NCBI GenBank assembly: GCA_024305405.1
Contig: JAKNDB010000087.1
Coordinates: 2,792,501 to 2,856,500 of the forward strand
Source of the DNA: Dirofilaria immitis
Lineage: Eukaryota > Nematoda > Chromadorea > Rhabditida > Onchocercidae
Reading direction: 5' to 3'
DNA length: 64,000 bases
The notes under the pieces are model-generated. The model saw only the letters and a program-made list of their open reading frames with translations. It did not search any database and was not told where the DNA came from. Numbering within the stretch: position 1 is the first letter of the stretch; every line of letters starts with the position of its first letter. Below are positions 25,801-39,400 of the stretch, in pieces. Position numbers and translations under genes: made by a program.

Positions 25801-28800
25801 TTAAAAATCTTTGAAAGAGAGATAAGTACCTAGCCAAGCAATCAGAACTTTCTTGCGAGCTACTATAGCATAATATGTCAAGTTGCTAATCAATTATATG
25901 ACTCACTCTATATGTCACATGTACACATAAAGAATAAGGTAGGAGAATAGTAAATATACAGATGGTTAATTTCACATCATATATCTAAATAGGATATCAA
26001 AATACTAAATTAGAATTCCGTGCAAAAAATATATGTAGAAGCAGCATAACTTTATCGCATGATTATCAATGCAAAACATTGAAAGTCAGAATGAAAAAAA
26101 CAGTAACAAGAATTGCGAATTAAGTTGAAATCTAACGAAAAATTGTTTATGATTTTATTTTTTAGAAGAAAACCAATAATATACATCATTATTTTATACA
26201 ATTTTTGCATAAACATTATTATATAAAACCTATGCAAATAAGAAATGGCAAATATATAGATTGGGAAAATTGCCGGATTTGAAAATTGGATTTTGAAATA
26301 CTTTGTAACGTGGAAACCAAAAAGCAATATTAGCAAATGCTCTATCAATTGCAGTTGGAGGAAAAAACTGAACCAATTGTCTCCTACAACAAGATATCGA
26401 ATTAAAGAAAAAATACGAAAAATTACGAAATATATTTAAAATTTGAGATCTGATAATGTAGATAAAAAGAGAGAGTTTTCTTAGGAAAAACAATCTAAAG
26501 AATTCAGAAAAATCAAGAAATAACGTTATCAAGAACGATACAAATTTCAGGAAATATTTCATAAGCTTCGAGCAAGCAAAAAGTTTCCAAAACCTTGATC
26601 TAAAACTTGGATTGAAATACCTGAATGGCGCGTCTAACAACTAGAACATAAATGAATAAATTATAATATATATTATAATGTATCGCTTTATTTGAAAACT
26701 AATAGAAATATTGTCAAATCTTGATTATCCGGAGAATTTCAAATTACGTTTGAAGTTCAAATTATTTCAATTTTCAGCTAAATAAATGTAAACTCAAACG
26801 AATAAATACTGATACGATCAATCTCATTTTTAACTAATATTCGCAGAAACTAATATTCGATGACCTGTGAAATCAAGAAATGTATTTTAAACATAATTTA
26901 AAATCGACTCACTCTTGGATTGCAATGCCTTCAGTACTCTTTCTATAATTGTTCGTAATGCAGCTCACACTTGAATCTTCAGCTTTTTAAATTCACCACT
27001 TATCTTTGCATAATGTTTGGAATTCCTATCTAATTCCAAGATTTCGTCCAATGTATCAACTAAAAATTTATCAGTTTGTAAAAAAATTAACGTATAAGAT
27101 TCAACATATTTTTGATGCTTATACAGATAATTTACGATGAAACGTCTGATAAAATTTACTTTTTCATGAGAAACCAACATAACATAAAATTTTATATTCA
27201 AAGTCTTTGCAGCATAAAGTTGGTTTTCATGAATTATTGCTCGAATTTCCTTATAGGCTAATCCAAAACAGTCCTGAAATTTGTGTTATAATGCAGACGA
27301 GAAATTATAAAAATAAAACCATTGGATAATGAAAAACAATTAAAAAATCAAGTAAAGTTTTACCAAATCATCTTCTGCAACAATCATAAATTGTCCAGGC
27401 ATATCCACTTCAGTTGTCTTCAAACGCACTATACGCCAATTATTTCGTTTTTCATCCAACAAATATTCCCAAACTTTCTGATTTGTTATCGGTAGATTAG
27501 GAAATGTCATCTGAAAAGAACAGAAGAATTTTAGAGATCAGCATTTCCGATATATCCTGTGCAAATTAATGAAAATATTTTTTCTAGTTCTCTATTAACA
27601 GATAGATGGAAAAAGCTAACTCTTTCTTCATAAATACAATTACAGGCATAGGGTGGGCGACAATTGTAATATTGTAGAAAATCAATTAAAAAATCGTTTG
27701 TATTGTATCCATAATTGAAAAGAACCTGAAAATAACAACCAATAGGATTATTATTCGACTTCTACTTTTATTGGCTAATTTTTTAAACTAATCAAATCAT
27801 CTTTGACATAACAAAAATTCTGTCTGATTTCCGCAGGAACAAAGGAGATGATTTTATATATCTTAAAGCATAAACTCCTTATCGAGTGATACACTTTTAG
27901 TTCAAGTACAAATATGACATATGGGATTTCGTTCTTATGGATTCGAATATGGCCAGTAACTAGCGACGGCTTTAATGCAGCTATCGTGTTATTAAATTGT
28001 AAATAAATTTCTATACCTGCTGCCCACCGATTAAATATGTAGCAACCATACGCAAATGGAAATCATAGGTGAATGAATGAATATGAGCCCTTGATATAAT
28101 GCTATCCTTCAACATATGGAGTTTTCTTTGAACATTGTAATCAAAGTTCTCATTTTTATTGTCCAGTCGATTCGATTGTGCAACACTCCACAGTAAATAT
28201 TGAACGCTAAAATTTCAAAAACTATGACATAGTTTTGGAAAGAATGGCAAAAGTATAGTAACCAAAATCTCTTTTGATTTTTGTGATGAAATATGGAATG
28301 TTATTAAAAAAATTGCTGATGACATTTCAATAGCGGGTATGAAAAAGTCATGCTTGTAGCTGCTCTCCATATTCATTGTTCAGTCGAATTGAAAATCCAT
28401 AAGTTTAATAAATTATTGTATGCAAATGATTACAGCAAATCTCATTGCACGAAAAATCGAAAAATTTTCAATTTCAACAAACCTGAAGTACGGTTCGATG
28501 ATTGTAACATGAACGAATAAAATACCACCATCACAAACTTTACACATCCAAACTTTGGGTGATGATTTGATATTCTGGAATTTAATCGAGCACCTCAATT
28601 ACGATATTCATTAAAATTATTTTGCTGTTAGTTTTACATTCTACGATAATTTTAAGAAGTGAAAATTACTTTATGGCACTTGAATTTCGGAAAACTCGAA
28701 ATTTTAAAAACCGGGACAAATTTACTAGCATCCGCTGTCTAGAAAATATACCTGCATGTCGTAATGCAAGTTGTAACGAGCGCTTGTTTGCTGTGTTATG

Positions 28801-31800
28801 GGAGTAACAGCTGTTATATCCAATAATCTTAGTCCAATCTTCTTTAGATATTTCACATAACTCTAAGAAAAATGAAATTATTCCATGTTCCCTAACTTTA
28901 CAAATAAGAAGTTCCTCAAAAATTTTGTACCCATTTTACCAATTATCAATTTTCCGTAAATTTAGATAATCAAATTTTATAGTTTAATATGGTTTCAATA
29001 CTTGAAATGTGTAAACTAAATAATTATTATCCATGTTATTTAAATAACTGAAATCCATAGTTTAATCTTCATAGCAATTATCAACTTCGTAAGTTTTCAG
29101 AAAATTTCCGTTAATATTTTCAAGAGTTTTTTGAAAAACGATTTAATAAAAAATTTACGTCAACAAGCATAAATTGTATCTTGAGACAGCACGGTTCGTC
29201 CTCTTCTAAACTTTTTGTAAACTTTCGTAACGTATGATCAGGTGAATGCAATAATGCGCTAAAGGTATTTGAACGTGTTGCGCGCATCTAAAAAAATGAT
29301 ATTCGTAATGGTAACATTATGCGTAAAGTATAATATATAATCGGACATATTTCTCCTGGATTGCTCTAAGACACAGCTTAATAAAAAAGTAGTGTCAAAA
29401 AAATCGAATAATTTCTATTTGATCTTCATATAATTTATTTTTTCCCTCCTACTTCAATTATCATTTCAAAATTTTAAATCATCCGCGTCGTGAATGGCAA
29501 GAGCAAAGGATACCTTTAAAACAGCAAAGTTCCCTAACTTCCAATTAACTTCTTGAATTTAAAACCCTCAAAATTTCTTAAGCTAAAATTGAATTCTGTT
29601 AAAAAATTTCAAGTAATTTCTTGAAAAATTTCTTTGGTCACTGTCATTATTAACCAAGCTTAAAAAACTGTTCATGGAGTCATTTAAGAGATTTTACTTT
29701 AAATACCTGCTAAAATTGAGATTTTACTTTAAATACCTGCTAAAATTGAAAATAATCTTATCATTTTTCAAAATATATTAAAAATCTTTATTTTCCGGAA
29801 AGGGATTTATTTAAGAGATAATTCATCCTCAACATAATGTTATGAAGGATTTACATGTGATGATATTGATGAAGAGTTTTCGAAAAGAGATATTTTGGAA
29901 CCACTGATATGTCGCGTAGATGAATCGACTACTATAGCTTGCTTAGAACTGAAAAGAAAAATTTTTTAAATTTGAAATAAACGAAAAATTTAATGAGTAT
30001 AAAACATTTACTGACATGTCTTAAAAAAATTAATTGAATTCAGAAGCTGATTTTTATCTTAATCTGATAACCAATTGGAAGAATATCAAAGACTTATTTA
30101 TACTGTGTTTTACCTAAATAATCTATATTATGGAAATTTATATTTTATCACAAAGTCATTCATCTAGAAATTTGTACACAATTCATGGTCTCGACCAGCC
30201 GAAAAGATAAAAATATGTAAATATCTTTGCCTGTTCGCATTTTCCGTTCCTCTTCGAACAACCGCTACTAATTTACGCCATTTTGGAAAAAGCAATAGAG
30301 GGAACGAACAAAATGCACTTCCCGACTACGAGAAATAATTTTCAGTAAATCGGATTCTCTGATTTCATGGGCACCTCTCATTAATTCGCCGTGTATTCGA
30401 TTGAACTGCTCATAATCGTAAAGCATTGATTTCATCTATTATTTAGAAAAATGAAGCAAAAGCACTATACAAAATATGAATTTTATTCAATAAATTAGAA
30501 ACTAAATTTAGATCTTGATTTAAACATTAAAAAATTTATATAAAATATATTAATAAGGAAAAAAATGAATAAAATTCACTAGATTTTCTACTCATCTAAT
30601 ACAAATGTATATCAAAATTTCAGTTTCTTTTGCTACTATAATTTAATGAGGAATTTATAAGAATGTATAAAGTTTTGAGGTTTAGAGTTCTATTTCCTAA
30701 GATCTAAATTTATAAGAAATGAAGAATCGTTTTCTTAAATAGTCATTGAATCGGAGATATAACGTTCAGATCGAATCGGAATAGACTGGAACATTAAATT
30801 TCGATTTTTAAATAAAAAAGCATCTGTTGCACCTGTCAAAGAAGGTAATACAAAAACAAAAATCATTCTCATTAAATGATCAGGAACGAATGTTTCTATT
30901 AATTGATGAAACATAAAACTATTATTTTTATAACAAAAAAATTATTATTATTATTTTTATAGAGACAATTTCACTATCCATTACTTGAAAACTGTTTTTT
31001 CCTTAACTCATTTAAATAAGGGCTAACCAAAATACCTGTTTTTCAAGAAAAACCATTTGAGAACACTGATCTTCGAATAGGTTATTCCTGTTCAAATTCA
31101 GCGGCAAAAAGCCAAAGTTGTATGCCGATAAAGATGCATTAATGGTTCAGATTGGATATACTGTACGCCGCTCACTAACCTGCAAAAAATAATTTACAAA
31201 TCCTTTAACCCAACATTGATGATTAACTGTGTTTCGTTGATTTTACAGCACTTTATATTTAGCATATGCAATAAACAATTTGCTGTATATTCATTTAACG
31301 TTCTTACGTTTCATTTCAAAAACGATTGCACACATGATATTCTTGCAAACACATTTCAAGTAAACAATTGTATCTCGAATGATATATCATATAAGAGAGC
31401 ATTTAGCTATTAAAAAATATGACTTCAATTAATCATTTAAATTTAATTTCACATCGATTAAAAATTTCAAGTTTTATTCAAAATTTCAAAATGACAAAAA
31501 GAAACTTGTCACATATAAATGATTTTGATTCTAAATATTGCAAAATTTACAGCCAATCAGATTAATTTTTATTTATCCTAATCTCTCACAACTCATAAAT
31601 AATAAAAAATTAAAATAATAGCAAAATAAGACAATTATCACACATTGACTCCAGAAGCAATAAATATTTTTGAAACCAATAAGCATCACATTTCTATTTA
31701 TAAACAGTTTTTTAAAATATTTTCCTGAATTTTCAGAGGATATCGCAAACTAATTTTACTTTTTCAAATCTCCAAACAGACAGATTTAGCATTAATTATG

Positions 31801-33450
31801 TATTTTCTTCATTACCTATGATAACAGCAGCCATCAAATTTGCTTGAATCCTGAGAAATTTCAAAAAGCCAAAACTTCAGGAAATATCTAAGTTCGCACA
31901 TAATCAAAATCAAAACTTTGTTTCCTAGATAGAAAAATACCTTTTATCGAAATTTAGAGATCCATGCTGCGGAATTTCATATTCACTCAATAGCTCACTA
32001 TTTAGCCAAACAAGTTCTTCACCGGTTGGAGTAATTCGACCAGATAAATGTGTAACACCCATTTTATGCAAACCAATTTCTCGAAGTAGACGTGATCGAG
32101 CATTCTCCCACGATAATACATTTGACACCATTTGATAAACTTGTTCTGCAGCATCCGACGAATAATTGTATAGATATAAGGTGGCCTATTAATTGAATTT
32201 GCTTAATAAGTTGGTAATTGAAAGAAATAAATTGCAATCAAAGTTCGAAAACTGTATCAAAAATTCAAGATGAAAGAGTTTATTAACATTTAATTAAAAA
32301 TTTATTACAAAATGCAGTGCACTGAATATTTCTAAAAGGAATTTCATAATCATACTCTTCTGATCCTAAAAAGACTGGGAAATATTATATAAGGCTAATT
32401 ATTTTCGTTCACCGTCAACATCATTGTTTTTGAAAAATAAATTGAATATTCGAACTATATATTGAAAAATTCTATTGATTCGAGTCCGGATAAAGATTTA
32501 CCAAACAATAATTTAATACTTCCAATTTTGCATATATAAAATTATTATTATATGTTTGAATTGCTTCCATATATGGTGAAAAAAAGAATATAAAAAGGAA
32601 CTACCGTTTCGCCTTTCGACAATAGGTACAGCATATGCTGCCTTGGAACAAATGGAGCTATTTGCGGTAAAAAAGCATCGAGCAAGCTGAAAAAAAGTGA
32701 TGTATAACTTTTAAGAGCCTAGAAAAAATCGTAACTATTCATTAATAACTGTTCTGTTGCTTTCCAGTAATCTATCATGGATATAGCGAGTAAGCTTACT
32801 CCAGGAAATTCACAATAAATAATTCCAATAATATCATAATCAATTCATTCTTTAATTATGCATTTGCTGATTTGAAAGAAATAGGATTTTTGTGTTTCAT
32901 TATAATCAATATAATAAATGCTTGGGTTCGATATTAACAAATATCTATGGTAGTTTTCGTCAGAAAAAAAACTGATTAGACCTTTTGATCATGCAGGACT
33001 TCTTCCACAGCTGTTGGTATGATATTTGAGCGCGAATCTGCACCATATTTTAATATTGCTTCTGAATATTCATGGTTATAAGCAAGCATTATTAATGAAG
33101 GTTCCTCATTTTCGCCTGCAATTATCCGACCACTATCGTTCTGAAATATGCAGAAAATTTCTTTCCAGTGAATCAGTTTCCTTTTCTATTATTAATCAAT
33201 CGCTTAATGAAAAGCCATGACAAATTTGTCGCAAATCCAAAAAATCGATATCGGTAATTTTTAAACGAAGAATATCTCAAAAATGAGAAATTTCTAGTTA
33301 ATGAAAAAATGCACACATTGAAAGTCAAAGCACTATCATTTGACGAATTCTGTCGTGAAAAACGCTTCAAGCTATGCGCTTCCAGCTGGCATATTACAAT
33401 AGTTTCGCGCTTCAAAATGACAGATAACTTATCCTGTATAACGCTGAAGA
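22829..33450 (-). other. SZT2: SZT2 exon block E: C-terminal region
   Basis: Exons join largely in phase: about 33450-33316, 33141-33001, 32690-32606, 32187-31943, 31179-31036, 30440-30175, 29946-29855, 29288-29170, 28861-28755, 28575-28482, 28207-28015, 27725-27602, 27511-27368, 27273-26971, 26637-26618, 26385-26300, 25868-25830, 25605-25528, 25207-25106, 24909-24731, 24424-24119, 23375-23289 and 22966-22829. Sequences include VICQLEAHSLKRF, GRITPTGEELVWLN, HSFTYDFHLRMVATYLIGG, FLIDFLQYYNCRPPYACN, RTRPKLR and a basic helical segment YYMSRHQKRLQKQLED. The protein ends AWMSLVHISSSIN before TGA at 22831-22829. Frame breaks at 30287-30291 and near 31123-31128 are listed as findings; the 33001 to 32690 and 26300 to 25868 junctions are unresolved. 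Confidence 0.8.
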
Positions 33451-36400
33451 TCTAAAACATCTATTGATTACTGATAGGTTTATCGAAATCTTCCAAGTTA
33501 TGATTTTAGCGCAATACTTATAATTATTTACATATGATGTATTATGGAATCATAAAATAATTTAATTGTTTAATGCTCGTATCAAACAGACTAGAAATAC
33601 CTCACCTTTTGAACAGAATGATCGCTTTCAAAGTGAAATGTATATTTTTAACGGAAAATTGATGTTCCGTATTCTTTACTTCCGAAACGACATGATCGAA
33701 CCATTGTGCAGCTATCATAATGAACTGATAATTGATTGAGGCATTAAACTGACAGTTATTGCTAGTTGTAGAATCTAAAAATGATATATAATGATAATAC
33801 ACAAATAAGGAAAATATGCTTAAAAATCCAAATATATTTAATAATTTCTCTACCTTGAAAATCTCGTCTATTACAAAAGTGTACAAAAGCCAATAAAGTA
33901 AATACTTGAGAAATCCACATAAAGTAAGTATTTGAACTAAAAAACGATTCCACGCGTTATTGTTATGTCTTAATTTATTGTTACACGATTCATCTTCTCA
34001 CTCTCAGTCAACTGATATGGTGATACGATGAAATGATTTTTTTGATTTGGAAAATAATAGAAAAAAATTAGAATGATATCAAAACATAAAAAGTTAGAGA
34101 TTTTTTAAACAATCGTTCCTCAAGTTTGAAAAAATTCATTACAAAAGCTTTAAAAGTACTTTTTAATTTGCTGGATATTAATTCCTGTGGCAAATGTTCT
34201 AGAAGTGGTGGCTCAGCTTTTCGAAACGTTTTTGCTACAAAATTTAAATGTGACGCATCGCTGGAAGATCGTATTCTAAAAGTTCGTAAATTACTTTTAA
34301 GCCAAGATTTTGATCAACTGATAAGCATGTGATCATTTTGAAAAGTAAACAGCAAAAGTATTGGTTACAATCTTCGCAACAGTTTTCGACCAGATTATTA
34401 AAGCTTTTTGGAAGTTAAGCTAAAGTAATTGTATTTTGGAAATCTTTTTCAATTTCAACTTATTATTCCTAAATTTTAAGAAATAAGGTAAAACCTTTCT
34501 TCACTTGCAATGTATGGTACAATCAACGTGTTTGAAGATGAACAGCGAGTACTGGTAACATCTTCCAATAAGGGAATACTTAAAAGGCCAAATTCACTGA
34601 TTAAATCACAAAGAGCCTGAAATTTACTTACATCATCGAGGGAAATACATACATAACGTCCATGGATAAGAAGTATGGAAATCGAAATAAGCAATTTGAA
34701 TTAAAAATATGCTTACTAAATAATAAAGAATTGAGAGTTTAAACAAGAAAACTTGATCATCAATATCGTAAATTTCTTTGCGAAATTAAGACATATGATG
34801 GCGCCATTCTGTTAGAAGATATCAAAAAAATTGGCAGAAGTATGATGGTTTGCAAATAGACAGAAATTACCTGTTGCAAAGCTAATCGAAATATAGGTTG
34901 CAAAGATGTTACGCCAACGTCGCCCACTTGCCAAATTGTATACTGAACCAAATACGACACGCCACCTGAAGAATAATTTAATTGATCTGATAATAAGGTA
35001 AGATATGGTTATCAAAAAGATAAATGAAATATATTAAGTAAGCAAAAAAGTTTATCTCAATAACCTAATAATTGAAAAAAAATTCACATACCTGTTTTTT
35101 CAGAAAGTAGTGAATCCGGTAAAGGAAGTGAGGTAGTGATACAACGTGTAAGTTCATGAAAACGTTCATTTAATGAAAGACGAAATTTACCACCTCCTGG
35201 ATACAATTTTGAATGAGTGCTTGGATTAATTCGCGCATATTTCAGTGAATCGACGCAAGCACCGCTCGAATTCACTATACGTGTCTCTATACAAGCAATT
35301 CCTGAAAAAAAATGTTTTTAGCTTAATCAACAAGTTATTTTTAAGAGTTTAATGCATAATATATAGAAGAGAAATGTAAGACACGAAATATTTTCAACAA
35401 AAGTGTAAAAATAAAAATTCAAAAATAAAATTTTCACTGAAATTCTATCAGTAGATTTTTGAATTCAATTTCTTCTTCGAATAAAAATAGAAAAAAACAA
35501 AGAATGTATCTCTCAGTAATAATTATTTAAAAGAGATATGCGATAAATCATACCCATATTCGATGAACCTTTTGTGGATGGTTTGCTTATTAAGAAGAAA
35601 TGTGGAATATAATTATTACAAGCTGGCTGGGTACCGGACTGTGAATGAAAACATGATCGTTCGTGCGATAGCGGACTATTTCTATTCAAACTACCACTAT
35701 AATTTCGAAATCGAGCTTCTGTTGTGAATGTAAGCATTTGTTGGTACATGTAATAATAAAGTGATCCTAGATAATCATAAATATAGTTCGGTAAGGTACA
35801 GTAATGCACTGCAAACGGTTTGGCTGGATCTCGTTGGATAAACTGAAAAAAAAGATTAAAAAAGTAGAACAGACGTTAATATGAAACTTTTAAATACTGC
35901 ATCTGGAAACTGAAATTACAATCTTACGGAATTTAATCTTTTCATAAACCTCAGACTTTTTTCATGTTCATATTTATACTGTAATAACTGCATTGTTTAT
36001 TTCATCAGCTATGAACATTTATTATATATGTTAATCTTATTTAAATTACTGAATTTAAAGACTTCGTAATAAAACAAATAATGTAAATTCTCGATTTGTT
36101 TAGATGTAATTTAATCAGTGCAAATTATATGTAATTTAAAATATAAATCGTACTTCGACATCTGTTGTCGTTAATCGAGTTCGTGGATTTTTATGCAGAA
36201 TATTTGTTAATTCTTCAAGGACTTTTAACTCAAGTCGCTTTTGCATAACATCTACAACTGACTGAACTACTGCAGTAGGTTCATGAATTCCGTGTACTGT
36301 CAGCAGCACATTATTTTGAAAATTTTCAATCGTCTATAAAAATTATGCATATAAAACAAATTCATATAATTGTCAAATTTTTATATAGTTTAAGACAATC

Positions 36401-39400
36401 AGATATTTCCACCAATTTTTTTTTTTATAAGGAAATTTACTATCATTGGTGAACGATGAACAAGTTCAACAGATGTCTGTAAAACTAAAGACATAAAAAT
36501 ATCATAAGAATTAATCTCCGACGCATTTAGCAAATTAAATGATATTCGGTAACTAACCTCATCGATTAATGTTGTATCACAATGTAAACATCTTTTTCTA
36601 AAACTTTCTTCACTAGCAAAAAGCTGCATGTAAAATATATTGCGTTTATTATCTTCACAGTAGACATATAAGTTACGACGATTTCGCACCGCAAATTGTT
36701 CAATTCCTTGCCGCAAAGCATCATATCCCATTACTAAATCATTTTTTCGAAAAAACTAAATACTTGAAATTCAATGAAATAATAATCAACAATATATATC
36801 ACGAACTGAACAAGTTTTTATATTTAAAAATACTCCATAAACCTTTGGAATTTCTTGACATTATCTTTGTTTCTTAGTTCCTGTTCACTCTCCTTCATTA
36901 TGAATGCACATTTTAGCTTTTTTCCAAAAAACTCGTCCAGTACCTTAAACATCTGCGTCTATTAAAAAAAGAAACGCTCACCTAAGGAACATCCCGCTTC
37001 CTCACTTCGATATGCAACCGAGGATGTATATAAAACCAGTGATGTGCTACAATTCGACAAGCAAAATGATAAGGAGGATAAAACACCCGTGCTGGCATAT
37101 ACGGTGCAATTTCCATTTCATCCTCATCAGAATCTAAAAAAATTGCATTTTATAAATAAACCAAATAAATAATGGAATATTTGAAGACAAAGAGATTAAA
37201 TCCAACTCAATGGCTTAACATATGAATTCTGATTCAAAATTCTGTTTCCAAGCATAACCGACATAAAATTTTCGATGATTTCGAGATAATTAAAATTTAA
37301 ATGGCAAGAAAAAGGAAGTTGCTATCATTTAACCAAATCTTCCAAGCAAAATTGATATCCTCAAATACCTTGAAAACCAGCAAATATACATCTTAAAAGG
37401 AATAGTTAAATAGCTTAAGCGAACTAACAAAGCATTCAGAAGAATCGTTTATCCTTTATAACAATTTAAAAAATATCGATAAAACAAATAAACATCTGTC
37501 CTGATGTATGAATCAAAGGAACAACAATCATAATTCAAATTTAAAGATTTCAAAACATTCATTTCAACATGATTTCAGCAAAAAAATATTCCATTAGAGC
37601 CTTAAGCTACTTTTTTAACTTATCTAGCTAAAAATCATAAAATAATTCGGAAGCTTACAAGAAAAACTGAAGTTCTTCTTAGTCTTTGATGTTGTACGCT
37701 TATTTATCAAAGAACGTGTCAGTTTTGTATCAGGAATTGAATCATGTAAATCTGAGGGAGTAAATTTATGCGACTCTGTGTCATTTTCGATTAATAAGCT
37801 ATCGCATTCGCCAAGTGAATGCATTTTTCCAATAAAAACTCCTGGAAATATGAATTTTTGAAAGATTTTTTTGTTAGTTTTTCTAGATAAATTCGACTCG
37901 AATATTTCATTAGATTATTGAAAGTATCACCAACTGGAGACAATGTCAAAATTTTAATATATTTTCCAAAGTTTTAAATACGCCATGGTTACAAGAAGTG
38001 AAGTGACGCATTACTACAGCTAATTAAGGAGCCGATATCTGTCTTTTCAGCAGCTAATACACAATGTCATTTATACAAGAATCAGATTTGATCATGTCAA
38101 ATGATATGCTAATGCAGTACAGCTAAAAGCCATAAAACTGAATGATTCAATGATTCCTAAATTCTCTCAAATTACTTCTGCTAAATTAGAGGAAAAGCTC
38201 AAATTTCCAAAAATTATGTAAAAATGAAGGGCATTTATGAACAACCTGATTAATGATATGGCATTCCTTTTGTATCGCTTCCAAAAGGAGCTCAAAAATT
38301 TTCTCATGATGATGTGCATATCTAAAAAGAAAAAAATTGCTAAAGTCCATTCGAAATTCGCCAATTATTTTGAATTAACCAAAATATCTTACGTACTTGG
38401 AAATCAAAGATTTAGTCACAGACTTAAATCGGAAGGAAAAAGACAGAGAGCACTAAAAAGCATAATCTTACCTTTCACAAAAGAATACTTGTACTTGTTG
38501 CATTTCAACATTCACAATAATCCAAAAATCACGTAGATCATGATTATCATAACCAGCTCGTGCTGAAACGATTACTGAAAATTTTCTCGACCATAACACC
38601 GAAATTTTTTTCCAAATGATTTGGGAAATCCCTTTACCATTCCTTCCTTTTCTATGCTTTAAATCTTGAGCACACATGCAAATTAATTTTCTATATTGGT
38701 AAATTAGAAAAAAATTGGTAATACCAATTGTCATGAAATCATATACGAAGATATGGCACTATTTAAAGTTTATAATGATGGTTTTAATCTTGCTAATCTG
38801 GCATAAATATTGTCTTGTTATTGGTTTAGGAAAAAGATAATTATTACAATCTATAAAAATTTCATCATGAAACCAAATATTCTGCCCTTATATTTATGAA
38901 TTAAGCATATATGTACCTGTAGTTCCCAGGTGATCTCCATAATCATCAGATAGTCTACAATCAGCTTCCAAAATCGGAACGCTACTATTTCTGCAATTTA
39001 TTATCATTATATTATAAGAAAATGTTCTATTTAACCTCATCTCTTCTGATTATACTCCAAATCTGAATTCAAAATTTTGGGAAGTATAATGAATAAAGAT
39101 TATACCTTCGTCTTGTTAGTTTCTCCCACGAAGTCCCATTATTCAATACTTCCATACTTGATACCTTCTTCACTACCGTCATGCTTGCTTTCTCTTCAAC
39201 ACGTTCTATGATGCTGCCACTGCTTTGTCGTAATGACTAAATTTGATAATTTTATAAGTTACTTGATAAAACGCATAAACAGAAATATATGAACATTTTA
39301 TAGGTAAAATTTTTATTCTAATATTTGAAACTTCAAAAAAGTGAATTACCATTAATAACTGATCAATTCAAACAGCGAATATGGCATGGATCTTTAACTC

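Noticed and set aside
26965..26973. In-frame TGA within an SZT2 C-terminal exon, followed by apparently open AALRTIIERVLKALQ
   Set aside because: The exon ends just before it at CAA/GTGTGA. From there the next small exon (TTG TTA GAC...) and the one after (RQLVQFFPP) join in matching phases, so the TGA is intronic.
34126..34332. Plus-strand 68-codon frame starting MKKFITKALKVLF
   Set aside because: It lies opposite a minus-strand SZT2 exon-like segment and has no family match; treated as a shadow of that exon.
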